From: Paracoccaceae bacterium
GTDB lineage: Bacteria; Pseudomonadota; Alphaproteobacteria; Rhodobacterales; Rhodobacteraceae
Length of the DNA: 64,000 nt
Reading direction: 5' to 3'
NCBI GenBank assembly: GCA_024642725.1
Contig: JAHEAO010000009.1
Location: forward strand, 1-64,000
Below the pieces are notes generated by a model. That model was not told where the DNA came from and did no database searches. It worked only from the letters and a program-made list of their open reading frames with translations. A program made the translations under genes and the position numbers. Below, piece by piece: positions 43,376 through 51,266 of this stretch. The stretch's first letter is position 1. Each line of letters begins with the position of its first letter.

Positions 43376-44526
43376 CGGCCCGGACCGACATTCTGGTTCT
43401 CAACGCGGGCTCCTCCTCGATCAAGTTCGCGGTGTTCGGGCCGGACCTCGCGCGCAAACTTTCCGGCAGCGCGACCGAAATCGGCGGCGCGTCACAGCTC
43501 GAAATCGGCGGCAAGGTCACCTCGGAACATTTCGCCAGCCACAAGGCCGCGCTGTCCGCGATCCTGAACGCACTGGCCGGCCACGGCGTCAACACCCAGA
43601 CGCTCGCCGCCGCCGCACACCGCGTCGTGCATGGCGGCCGGAACCTGACAAAGCCCGTGCGCATCACCCCCGAGGTTCTGACAGAGATCACCAACTGCTC
43701 TCCGCTGGCGCCCCTGCACAACCCCCATAACCTCGCCGCGATCGAGGCGCTGGCCGATATCGCCCCCGACCTGCCGCAATACGCCAGCTTCGACACCTCC
43801 TTTCATGCCACCAATCCGAAAGTGGCCACGCGCTACGCCATCCCCAAGACGATGGAGACACGCGGCATCCGGCGCTACGGCTTCCACGGCCTGAGCTATG
43901 CCAGCCTCGTGCGCAACCTGCCCGAGATATCGGGCCAGAAACTGCCCTCCCGCCTGCTGGCCTTCCACCTTGGCAACGGCGCCTCGATCTGCGCCATCCG
44001 GAACGGCGAAAGCATCGCGACCACGATGGGCTACTCGCCGCTCGACGGGCTGACGATGGGCACGCGCTCGGGCGGGATCGACGCCAATGCGGTCCTGCGT
44101 CTGGTCGAGGATTACGGCGTCGCCCGCACCAAGGCGATCCTGAACAACGAAAGCGGGCTTCTGGGGCTGTCGGGCGGCACTTCGGACATGCGCAAGCTGA
44201 TGCTCGAACACAGCGCCGACAGCGATTTCGCAGTGGAACATTTCGTCTACTGGACGGTTCGTCACGCCGGCGGGCTGATCGCCGCGATGGAAGGGCTGGA
44301 CGCCATCGCCTTCACCGGCGGCATCGGTGAAAACGCCTTTGGCGTGCGCGCCCGCATCCTGCGCGCTTTCGGCTGGCTCGGCGTGGCGATGGACCCCGAC
44401 TACAACGTCAAGGGCGCCACCCGCCTGCATGCCGATGTCTCGCGCGTTGCGATCTGGGTCGTGCCAGCCGAAGAAGAACGGATGATCGCCGCCGATGCGC
44501 TGGACCTGATGCAGGAGCAATCATGA
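43372..44526 (+). CDS. ackA: Acetate kinase
   Basis: Kinase of 384 residues that turns acetyl phosphate and ADP into acetate and ATP. Motifs: LNAGSSSIKFAVF, HRVVHGG, FDTSFHATNP, RRYGFHGLSY, HLGNGASICAI and the C-terminal FTGGIGENAFGVRARI. Its ATG overlaps the tauE stop. In this operon it would gain ATP directly from the acetyl phosphate made by Xsc, an addition to the usual Pta route. It is convergent with pta. Confidence 0.94.
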   Translation: MTARTDILVLNAGSSSIKFAVFGPDLARKLSGSATEIGGASQLEIGGKVTSEHFASHKAALSAILNALAGHGVNTQTLAAAAHRVVHGGRNLTKPVRITPEVLTEITNCSPLAPLHNPHNLAAIEALADIAPDLPQYASFDTSFHATNPKVATRYAIPKTMETRGIRRYGFHGLSYASLVRNLPEISGQKLPSRLLAFHLGNGASICAIRNGESIATTMGYSPLDGLTMGTRSGGIDANAVLRLVEDYGVARTKAILNNESGLLGLSGGTSDMRKLMLEHSADSDFAVEHFVYWTVRHAGGLIAAMEGLDAIAFTGGIGENAFGVRARILRAFGWLGVAMDPDYNVKGATRLHADVSRVAIWVVPAEEERMIAADALDLMQEQS

Positions 44527-44536
44527 CCCCCCGGCC

Positions 44537-45385
44537 TCAAACCATGGCAAGCATCACTGCGACGACGGCCACGATATCCTCGGCATCGGCGCCCCGGCTC
44601 AGATCCGACACCGGATGCCGGAACCCCTGCAGGCACGGCCCGACCGCCTGTGCCCCGGCCAGTTCCTGGCAAAGCTTGTACGCGATATTGCCCGCGTCCA
44701 GCGACGGGAAGACCAGCACATTCGCCTCTCCCCCGGCAAAGCCCTTCTTGGCGGCGATCCCCGCGTTCAACGCGGCATCCGCCTGCACCGGCCCGGCAAA
44801 GCCCGCGGCCTCTGCCGCGCTGCGCACCATATCGACGCTTGGGCCAGCGCCAGATGCGCCGGTCGAATACGACAGCATCGCCACCTCCGCGCGGCCCAGA
44901 AGCGCCTCTGCCGACCGCGCCGAAGCCCGCGCGATCGCCGCAAGCTCGTTGGCATCGGGTGCCACGTTCAGCGCGCAATCGGCAAAGATGATCTCGCGCC
45001 CGTCGGGAAAGACCATCAGGAAGAAGGATGACGGCACGCTGACACCTTCGGCCAGACCGATGCCGAAACTCGCGGCCTCGATCACCCGCCGGGTCGAAGT
45101 CGCGGCCCCCGCGACCATCGCATCCGCCAGTCCCGCCGTCACCATCGCCGCGGCCCGGTACAGGGGCTTTTCCAGAAACTTCCGCGCCAGCGCCTCTTTC
45201 ATCGGCCGCACGGACAGCATCGCGGCGACAAGTTCATCGGACACCTCCGCGACCGGCACCACCTCGGCCAGATTGCGGGCCTCAAGCTCAGCCGCCGCCG
45301 CCTTGATCCGGGGATCGTCTTCGGGCAAGACCACCCGTCCTGCCCGCGCCCGCGCCCGTTCAAACGCCCGTTCCAATGCCGCCAT
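44537..45385 (-). CDS. pta: Phosphate acetyltransferase
   Basis: Enzyme of 282 residues that makes acetyl-CoA from acetyl phosphate. The start at 45385 follows GGAGG; a longer reading to 45490 is unlikely because it crosses repeat copy E. Motifs: VVLPEDDPRIKAAA, KFLEKPLYRAAAM, AGAATSTRRVIEAA, FADCALNVAPDANELA and VQADAALNAGIAAKK. It is shorter than the usual 320-330 residues, chiefly in the first third. It is convergent with ackA with a 10-base gap, and divergent from citrate synthase. Confidence 0.92.
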   Translation of the reverse strand: MAALERAFERARARAGRVVLPEDDPRIKAAAAELEARNLAEVVPVAEVSDELVAAMLSVRPMKEALARKFLEKPLYRAAAMVTAGLADAMVAGAATSTRRVIEAASFGIGLAEGVSVPSSFFLMVFPDGREIIFADCALNVAPDANELAAIARASARSAEALLGRAEVAMLSYSTGASGAGPSVDMVRSAAEAAGFAGPVQADAALNAGIAAKKGFAGGEANVLVFPSLDAGNIAYKLCQELAGAQAVGPCLQGFRHPVSDLSRGADAEDIVAVVAVMLAMV

Positions 45386-45450
45386 GCCATGCCCCTCCGC
45401 CCGGCCATTTCTCCGCTCCGCCCGGGCGCAGGTCAACCCTGCCCCCCTCA

Positions 45451-45490
45451 TCTGTTCGCAAATATCCCGGGGTGTGGGGCAGCGCCCCAC
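45451..45490. repeat. Intergenic repeat copy E with hairpin
   Basis: TCTGTTCGCAAATATCCCGG followed by a 7-bp hairpin GTGGGGC/GCCCCAC (45474-45490). It resembles copy A (TTCTGTTTGGAAATATCC plus GC hairpins). It lies in the 140-bp divergent gap between pta and the citrate synthase gene. Confidence 0.6.
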
Positions 45491-45525
45491 TCCGGACCAT
45501 CCCCTCGAACCAACGGCCCTTGCCC

Positions 45526-46659
45526 ATGACTGACCCCGTCAAGATCAACCGCGGCCTCAAAGGGGTCTATTTCGAACGCTCCGGCGTCAGCGAGATCGAC
45601 GGCGCAGCCGGTACATTGTCGTATCGCGGCTATTCGATCCACGACCTTGCGACCCGGTCGAGCTTCGAGGAAACCGCCTATCTCCTGCTCTACGGCGAAC
45701 TGCCCACCATCGCCGAACTCGCCGCCTTCGACGCCAGTCTCAAGGCCGCCCGCTTCCTGCCGCCCGAGATTGCCACGATCATCGACGCCACGAAGACCGG
45801 CCACCCGATGGATGTCTTGCGCACCTGCGTCTCGGCCCTCGCCGCCCTAGAACCGGCCAGCCAGCAAGTGGGAGAGGAAGCCTTCCTTGCCAACGGCATC
45901 CGCCTGACCAGCCAGATTCCGATGATCGTCGCCGCCCATCACCGCATCCGGCAGGGCCTCGCCGCCATCGCCCCCGATCCCGACCTTGGCCATGCCGCCA
46001 ACTGGCTCTGGATGCTGCAAGGCAAAATCCCCTCGACCGAAACCGCGCGCCTTGCCGATACCGACTTGATCCTGCATGCCGAGCATGGCTCGAACGCCTC
46101 CAGCTTCGCCGCCCGCGTCACTGTCGGGACCGAAGCCAACCTGCATGCCGCGATCACCACCGCCATCGCCACGCTTTCGGGCCCCGCCCATGGCGGCGCT
46201 GCCGAAGACGTGATGAAAATGGTGCAGGACATCGGCACGCCGGAAAACGCCGCCGCCTACGTCAAGGCCAAGCGCGCCAACCGCGAGGCCGTCACCGGCT
46301 TCGGCCACCGCGTCTACCGCACCGAAGATCCCCGCGCGCGCCACATGCGCGACGGCGTCGCTGCTCTGGGCCGCGAGATGGGCCAGCCCGAATGGTACGA
46401 GATCCTGCAGGCCGTCACCGAAGCCATGCAGCCCTATGCCCGCCACGGGCTGAACGTGAATGTCGACTTCTATTCCGGCGTCCTCTACCAGTTGCACGGC
46501 ATTCCCGAAGACCTCTACGTGCCGATCTTCGCCATCGGCCGCACGCCGGGCTGGGTCATTCAATGCATCGAACAACAGCGCCAGAACATCCTGATCCGGC
46601 CGCTGACCGAATACAACGGCCCGGCGCCGCGCGCCTACCTGCCGATCAAGGACCGCTGA
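45526..46659 (+). CDS. Citrate synthase-family enzyme
   Basis: Citrate or 2-methylcitrate synthase of 377 residues, the short (type II-like) form. The catalytic residues lie in ILHAEHGSNASSF, SGPAHGGAAEDVM, GFGHRVYRTEDPRA and NVNVDFYSGVLY. The start at 45526 gives MTDPVKINRGLKGVYFERS, usual for this group. It condenses acetyl-CoA (or propionyl-CoA) with oxaloacetate. The place next to pta and upstream of soeA suggests it takes up C2 units from taurine. A methylcitrate role is possible, but no prpB/prpD is present. A 5-bp hairpin (46694-46707) follows. Confidence 0.88.
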   Translation: MTDPVKINRGLKGVYFERSGVSEIDGAAGTLSYRGYSIHDLATRSSFEETAYLLLYGELPTIAELAAFDASLKAARFLPPEIATIIDATKTGHPMDVLRTCVSALAALEPASQQVGEEAFLANGIRLTSQIPMIVAAHHRIRQGLAAIAPDPDLGHAANWLWMLQGKIPSTETARLADTDLILHAEHGSNASSFAARVTVGTEANLHAAITTAIATLSGPAHGGAAEDVMKMVQDIGTPENAAAYVKAKRANREAVTGFGHRVYRTEDPRARHMRDGVAALGREMGQPEWYEILQAVTEAMQPYARHGLNVNVDFYSGVLYQLHGIPEDLYVPIFAIGRTPGWVIQCIEQQRQNILIRPLTEYNGPAPRAYLPIKDR

Positions 46660-46728
46660 TGCCGCATCTCATGGAAATACCGCTCGCCCGTGACCGGCTT
46701 TCGCCGGAAAGCTGCTAGAAAGGCCCCT

Positions 46729-49548
46729 ATGAATCAGCCCAAGATCAACCTCTCGCCCGCCGTTTCCGACGAGATCCGCCAGACCACCTGCTACATGTGC
46801 GCCTGTCGCTGCGGCATCAACGTGCACATCAAAGGCGGCGAGGTCAGCTATATCGAGGGCAACCGGGACCATCCCGTCAACAAGGGCGTGCTCTGCGCCA
46901 AGGGCTCGGCGGGCATCATGCAACACAACGCGCCGTCGCGGCTGCGCGCGCCGCTCAAACGCACCGGCCCCCGCGGCTCCGGAGAATTCACGGAAATCAG
47001 CTGGGAAGAGGCGCTGACCCTCGCCACCGAATGGCTGAAGCCGATCCGCGACACCGCCCCTGAAAGGCTCGCCTTCTTCACCGGCCGCGACCAGAGCCAA
47101 AGCTTCACAAGCTGGTGGGCGCAGGCCTATGGCACCCCGAATTACGCCGCGCATGGCGGGTTCTGTTCCGTCAACATGGCCGCCGCCGGCATCTACACGA
47201 TGGGCGGCGCCTTCTGGGAATTCGGCCAGCCCGACTGGGACCGCACCAAGCTCTTCATGATCTTCGGCGTCGCCGAGGATCACGATTCGAACCCGATCAA
47301 GATCGGACTCGGCAAGCTGAAGAAGCGCGGCGCGAAAGTCATCGGCGTCAACCCGATCCGCTCGGGCTACAACGCCGTTGCCGACGATTGGGTGGGTATC
47401 ACGCCGGGCACCGATGGCCTGTTCATCCTCGCCCTCGTCCACGAACTCCTGAAGGCCGGCAAGATCGACCTCGACTACCTTGCCCGCTGGACCAACGCGC
47501 CGGTGCTGATCGACTGCGATCCGAAATCGCCGCGCCACGGGTTGTTGTTGCGGGACGGGGATGGAAAAGACCTCGTAATCGACAGCAAGACCGGCAAACC
47601 CGCGCCCTTCGACCAGAAAGGCGTGCGGCCCGACCTTGGCGGCAAGCACCGCACCAAGGGCGTGACCCATGTCACCGTGTTCCAGCGCATGGCCGAACGC
47701 TACCTCTTGCCCGAATACGGTCCCGAAGCCGTCGCCGAACAAACCGGCATCCCGGCGGCCAGGATCAGACGGATCGCTGCCGAACTGGCCGATGTCGCCT
47801 TTAACCAGGCGATTGAAATAAAACAGGAATGGACTGATTTCCGCGGCGAAACCCACAAGACGATGACCGGCCGGCCCGTCAGCTTTCACGCCATGCGCGG
47901 CATTTCCGCCCATTCCAACGGCTTCCAAACCGCCCGCGCGCTGCACATGCTGCAAATCCTGCTGGGCAGCGTCGAAACCCCCGGCGGCTTCCGCTTCAAA
48001 CCGCCCTACCCCAAACCCGCCACGGCACATCCCAAACCGCATTGCAAGGTCACGCCCGGCAAGCCGCTCGACGGCCCGCATCTGGGCTACCCGCAAGGCC
48101 CCGACGACCTCTGCCTGACACCCGATGGTCAGCCAGCCCGCATCGACAAGGCGTTTACCTGGGAAAACCCGATGTCGGCGCATGGGCTGATGCATATGGT
48201 CATCTCGAACGCCCATGCGGGCGATCCCTACAAGATCGACACCCTGTTCCTCTACATGGCAAACATGGCGTGGAATTCCTCGATGAACACGCGCGGCGTC
48301 ATCGACATGCTGACCGACACCGATGCCAACGGCGACTATGTGATCCCGCGCATCATCTACTCGGATGCCTATTCGTCGGAAATGGTCGCCTATGCCGACC
48401 TGATCCTGCCCGACACGACCTATCTCGAACGCCACGACTGCATCAGCCTGCTCGACCGCCCGATCTGCGAGGCAGAGGCCGCCGCCGATGCCATCCGCTG
48501 GCCGGTCGTCGAACCCGACCGCGATGTGCGCGGCTTTCAGTCGGTGCTTTGCGATCTTGGCCACCGGCTGCGCCTGCCGGGTTTCGTGGCCGAGGATGGC
48601 AGCGCGAAATTCAAGGACTATGCCGATTACATGGTGAACCACCAGCGCCGCCCCGGTGTTGGCCCGCTGATCGGCTGGCGCGGCACCGATGGCCAATCCA
48701 CCGGACGCGGAGAGGTCAATCCCGACCAGCTCGACCGGTATATCGAGAACGGCGGCTTTGCCGTCGCCCATATCCCGCAGGCGGCGCAGTTCTACAAGCC
48801 GTGGAACAAGGCCTATCAGGATTGGGCCGTGCAGATCGGCCTCTACGACGCGCCGCAGCCCTATCTTTTTCAGCTTTACGCCGAACCCCTGCGCCGCTTC
48901 CAACTTGCCGCCGAAGGTCAGGGCAGCCGCCAGCCGCCCGAACATCTGCGCGAACGGATCAAGGCGACGCTCGATCCGCTGCCGATCTGGTATCCGCCGT
49001 TCGAGGATGGCCACTCCGACCCGGTTGAATATCCGGTCCACGCCCTGACCCAGCGCCCGATGGCAATGTATCATTCATGGGGCTCGCAAAACGCCTGGCT
49101 GCGCCAGATCCACGGACATAACCCGCTCTATGTCCCGACAGACATCTGGGAGGCCAACGCCTTTACCGAAGGCGACTGGGCAGAGGTCACCTCGCCTCAT
49201 GGCACAATCACGGTCCCCGTCGCGCTGATGGCGGCCCTCAACCCGTCAACGGTCTGGACATGGAACGCCATCGGCAAGCGCAAAGGCGCATGGGCTCTGG
49301 ATGACGCCGCGCCCGAGGCGACGCGCGGGTTCCTGCTGAACCACCTGATCCATGAACTCCTGCCACCGAAAGGCGACGGCTTGCGCTGGACCAATTCCGA
49401 CCCGGTGACCGGACAGGCCGCGTGGTTCGACCTTCGCGTAAAAATCCGCAAGGTCCCCGCCCCAACCGAATCGCACCCCGTGCTGCCACCGATCAAGTCA
49501 CCCGTCGGTAAAGGCAGCGCCCGGAAGATACCGGAGGTAAAAAAATGA
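46729..49548 (+). CDS. soeA: Cytoplasmic sulfite dehydrogenase, molybdopterin subunit SoeA
   Basis: Molybdenum oxidoreductase of 939 residues in the DMSO-reductase superfamily, proposed SoeA, which oxidises sulfite to sulfate at the cytoplasmic side. The [4Fe-4S] motif is at the N-terminus (TTCYMCACRCGINVH, then KGVLCAKG). There is no Tat signal, in agreement with a cytoplasmic enzyme. Molybdopterin-binding regions include GVAEDHDSNPIKIG and HGLMHMVISNAHAGDPY. It precedes a four-cluster Fe-S protein and a DmsC-like anchor, the SoeABC set, and sits beside the sulfite-producing taurine genes. Other substrates (polysulfide, DMSO) are less likely. Confidence 0.87.
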   Translation: MNQPKINLSPAVSDEIRQTTCYMCACRCGINVHIKGGEVSYIEGNRDHPVNKGVLCAKGSAGIMQHNAPSRLRAPLKRTGPRGSGEFTEISWEEALTLATEWLKPIRDTAPERLAFFTGRDQSQSFTSWWAQAYGTPNYAAHGGFCSVNMAAAGIYTMGGAFWEFGQPDWDRTKLFMIFGVAEDHDSNPIKIGLGKLKKRGAKVIGVNPIRSGYNAVADDWVGITPGTDGLFILALVHELLKAGKIDLDYLARWTNAPVLIDCDPKSPRHGLLLRDGDGKDLVIDSKTGKPAPFDQKGVRPDLGGKHRTKGVTHVTVFQRMAERYLLPEYGPEAVAEQTGIPAARIRRIAAELADVAFNQAIEIKQEWTDFRGETHKTMTGRPVSFHAMRGISAHSNGFQTARALHMLQILLGSVETPGGFRFKPPYPKPATAHPKPHCKVTPGKPLDGPHLGYPQGPDDLCLTPDGQPARIDKAFTWENPMSAHGLMHMVISNAHAGDPYKIDTLFLYMANMAWNSSMNTRGVIDMLTDTDANGDYVIPRIIYSDAYSSEMVAYADLILPDTTYLERHDCISLLDRPICEAEAAADAIRWPVVEPDRDVRGFQSVLCDLGHRLRLPGFVAEDGSAKFKDYADYMVNHQRRPGVGPLIGWRGTDGQSTGRGEVNPDQLDRYIENGGFAVAHIPQAAQFYKPWNKAYQDWAVQIGLYDAPQPYLFQLYAEPLRRFQLAAEGQGSRQPPEHLRERIKATLDPLPIWYPPFEDGHSDPVEYPVHALTQRPMAMYHSWGSQNAWLRQIHGHNPLYVPTDIWEANAFTEGDWAEVTSPHGTITVPVALMAALNPSTVWTWNAIGKRKGAWALDDAAPEATRGFLLNHLIHELLPPKGDGLRWTNSDPVTGQAAWFDLRVKIRKVPAPTESHPVLPPIKSPVGKGSARKIPEVKK

Positions 49549-49646
49549 CTCAACGTTGCGCCGTCGAAACGTACAAACACGGGCTTCCAGCCAAGTACAA
49601 AACGTCCCTTTACGGTTGTACCAACTTCACAGAGGCCCATTCGTGA
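49545..49646 (+). CDS. 33-residue small protein between soeA and soeB
   Basis: A small reading frame with the signs of real translation: GGAGG 8 bases before its ATG, an ATGA overlap with the soeA stop (49545-49548) and a GTGA overlap with the soeB start (49643-49646). The product begins MTQRCAVETYKHG, is basic and rich in Tyr, Thr and Lys, has cysteines at 5 and 25, and has no signal or membrane segment. I recognise no family. It could be a small subunit or assembly factor of SoeABC, or a peptide that only couples soeB translation to soeA. Confidence 0.6.
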   Translation: MTQRCAVETYKHGLPAKYKTSLYGCTNFTEAHS

Positions 49647-50386
49647 CCAGTTTGCCGACCCATACCGAAAAGAAGCTCGGCCTCGTCATCGACCTCGACA
49701 TCTGCGTCGGCTGCCACGCCTGCGTCACCGCCTGCAAAGGCTGGAACGATCAAGGGTATGGCGCGCCGCTCTCGGACCAGAAACCCTATGGTGATGAACC
49801 CGAGGGCACCTTCCTGAATCGCGTGCACAGCTTTGAAATTACACCCGAAAATGGCCCTGCGCAGATCGTCCACTTCCCCAAATCCTGCCTGCATTGCGAC
49901 GATGCGCCTTGCGTCACCGTCTGCCCCACCGGCGCCAGCTACAAGCGGTCCGAGGACGGCATTGTCCTCGTCAACGAAGACGCCTGCATCGGCTGCGGCC
50001 TTTGCGCATGGGCCTGCCCCTACGGCGCCCGCGAAATGGACCAAGCCGCTGGAATCATGAAGAAATGCACGCTGTGCGTTGACCGTATATACAACGAAAA
50101 CCTCCCCGAGGCCGACCGCGAACCCGCCTGTGTTCGTACCTGCCCAACCGGGGCGCGGGCCTTTGGCGACCTTGCCGATCCGACCAGCGCAGTCAGCAAG
50201 TCGGTTGCTGATCGCGGCGGTTTCGACCTGATGCCCGAACTTGGAACGAAGCCAGTAAACCAGTATTTATTCCCTCGCATCAAGGATTTCGAAGGCGACC
50301 TTGATGTTCTCTCTCCGCTCCTGGACATCCAACCCGAGGCGACCGGAATCTCGGGATGGCTCGACAAACTCTTGGGAAAACTCTGA
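49643..50386 (+). CDS. soeB: Cytoplasmic sulfite dehydrogenase, iron-sulfur subunit SoeB
   Basis: Electron-transfer subunit of 247 residues from the GTG at 49643 (AGAGG 8 bases upstream); the next residues TSLPTHTEKKLGLVIDLD fit the family N-terminus. Four [4Fe-4S] cysteine groups follow in DmsB order: CVGCHACVTAC, CLHCDDAPCVTVCPTGA, CIGCGLCAWACPYGA and CTLCVDR paired with CVRTCPTGARAFG. It passes electrons from SoeA to the membrane subunit SoeC. Its stop overlaps the soeC start by one base (TGATG). Confidence 0.88.
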   Translation: MTSLPTHTEKKLGLVIDLDICVGCHACVTACKGWNDQGYGAPLSDQKPYGDEPEGTFLNRVHSFEITPENGPAQIVHFPKSCLHCDDAPCVTVCPTGASYKRSEDGIVLVNEDACIGCGLCAWACPYGAREMDQAAGIMKKCTLCVDRIYNENLPEADREPACVRTCPTGARAFGDLADPTSAVSKSVADRGGFDLMPELGTKPVNQYLFPRIKDFEGDLDVLSPLLDIQPEATGISGWLDKLLGKL

Positions 50387-51261
50387 TGAATCCGGCTCCA
50401 TCCGTCATATTGTTCACGGTTCTGTCCGGCGCCGGATTCGGTCTGCTCGGCTTCCTTGGCCTTGGCGTTATCTCGCCTACAGGATTGATTGCATTCAGTT
50501 ATTTTACGCTCGCCTTTGCCATGGCTGTCGGCGGCCTCCTCGCCTCGACGCTTCATCTCGGCAATCCCCGCAATGCGCTGAAGGCCTTCAGCCAGTGGCA
50601 AACCAGTTGGCTCTCCCGCGAGGCATGGCTGGCCGTCCTGACACTTGCCGTCATGGGACTCTACGCCATCGGCGCAATCTTCTTTGGCAAACACCTGTCT
50701 GTTCTTGGCATCCTGGGGGCAGACCTTTCGTTCCTGACGGTGTTCGCTACATCAATGATCTACGCCCAGCTCAAGACTGTTCCCCGTTGGAACCAGTGGC
50801 TTACACCATTGTTATTCCTATCCTTCTCCCTGTCCGCCGCGACCATGCTGACCGCCCAGAACGGGCTCGCCGTCGCGCCGCTGGCAGTCACGGGAGTACT
50901 CCTGATCCTGCACTGGCTATCGGGCGACAAGAGGTTTTCCGCCTCGGGCAGCACCATCGAGACAGCCACCGGACTCGGCGGCATCGGCAAGGTCAGGCTG
51001 CTTGCGCCACCCCACACCGGGTCCAATTATCTCATGAAAGAGATGATCTATGTCGTCGGTCGAAAACACGCCCTGCGCCTGCGCTGGATCACTCTGGCAC
51101 TTGCCGTGGTGCTTCCGGCGCTGATCCTGCTTCTTGCCCCCGCCTCGGTGCTTACAACAGCTTTGGCCTTCATCCTGCACCTGATCGGAGCCTTCGCCGC
51201 GCGCTGGCTGTTCTTTGCAGAGGCCGAGCATGTTGTCGGTCTATATTACGGTAAACGCTGA
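50386..51261 (+). CDS. soeC: Sulfite dehydrogenase membrane anchor SoeC (DmsC family)
   Basis: Inner-membrane anchor of 291 residues with about eight hydrophobic segments, in the DmsC family, which would give electrons from sulfite to the quinone pool. It starts MNPAPSVILFTVLSGAGFGLLG, the usual DmsC-like start. A cytoplasmic loop of about 40 residues (LSGDKRFSASGSTIETATG) lies past the middle. It ends 5 bases from the convergent dehalogenase stop with no visible terminator. Confidence 0.85.
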   Translation: MNPAPSVILFTVLSGAGFGLLGFLGLGVISPTGLIAFSYFTLAFAMAVGGLLASTLHLGNPRNALKAFSQWQTSWLSREAWLAVLTLAVMGLYAIGAIFFGKHLSVLGILGADLSFLTVFATSMIYAQLKTVPRWNQWLTPLLFLSFSLSAATMLTAQNGLAVAPLAVTGVLLILHWLSGDKRFSASGSTIETATGLGGIGKVRLLAPPHTGSNYLMKEMIYVVGRKHALRLRWITLALAVVLPALILLLAPASVLTTALAFILHLIGAFAARWLFFAEAEHVVGLYYGKR

Positions 51262-51266
51262 GTTTT

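Noticed and set aside
46669-49074. An 801-codon open frame on the minus strand
   Set aside because: It lies fully opposite soeA, whose motifs and family length are clear. Long antisense frames are expected in GC-rich genes with strong third-position bias; it has no recognisable domain.
46729-49548. Formate dehydrogenase or nitrate reductase identity for the molybdoenzyme
   Set aside because: The Fe-S partner and DmsC-like anchor, the lack of a Tat signal and the taurine/sulfite context fit SoeABC better; a formate or nitrate module has other partner genes.
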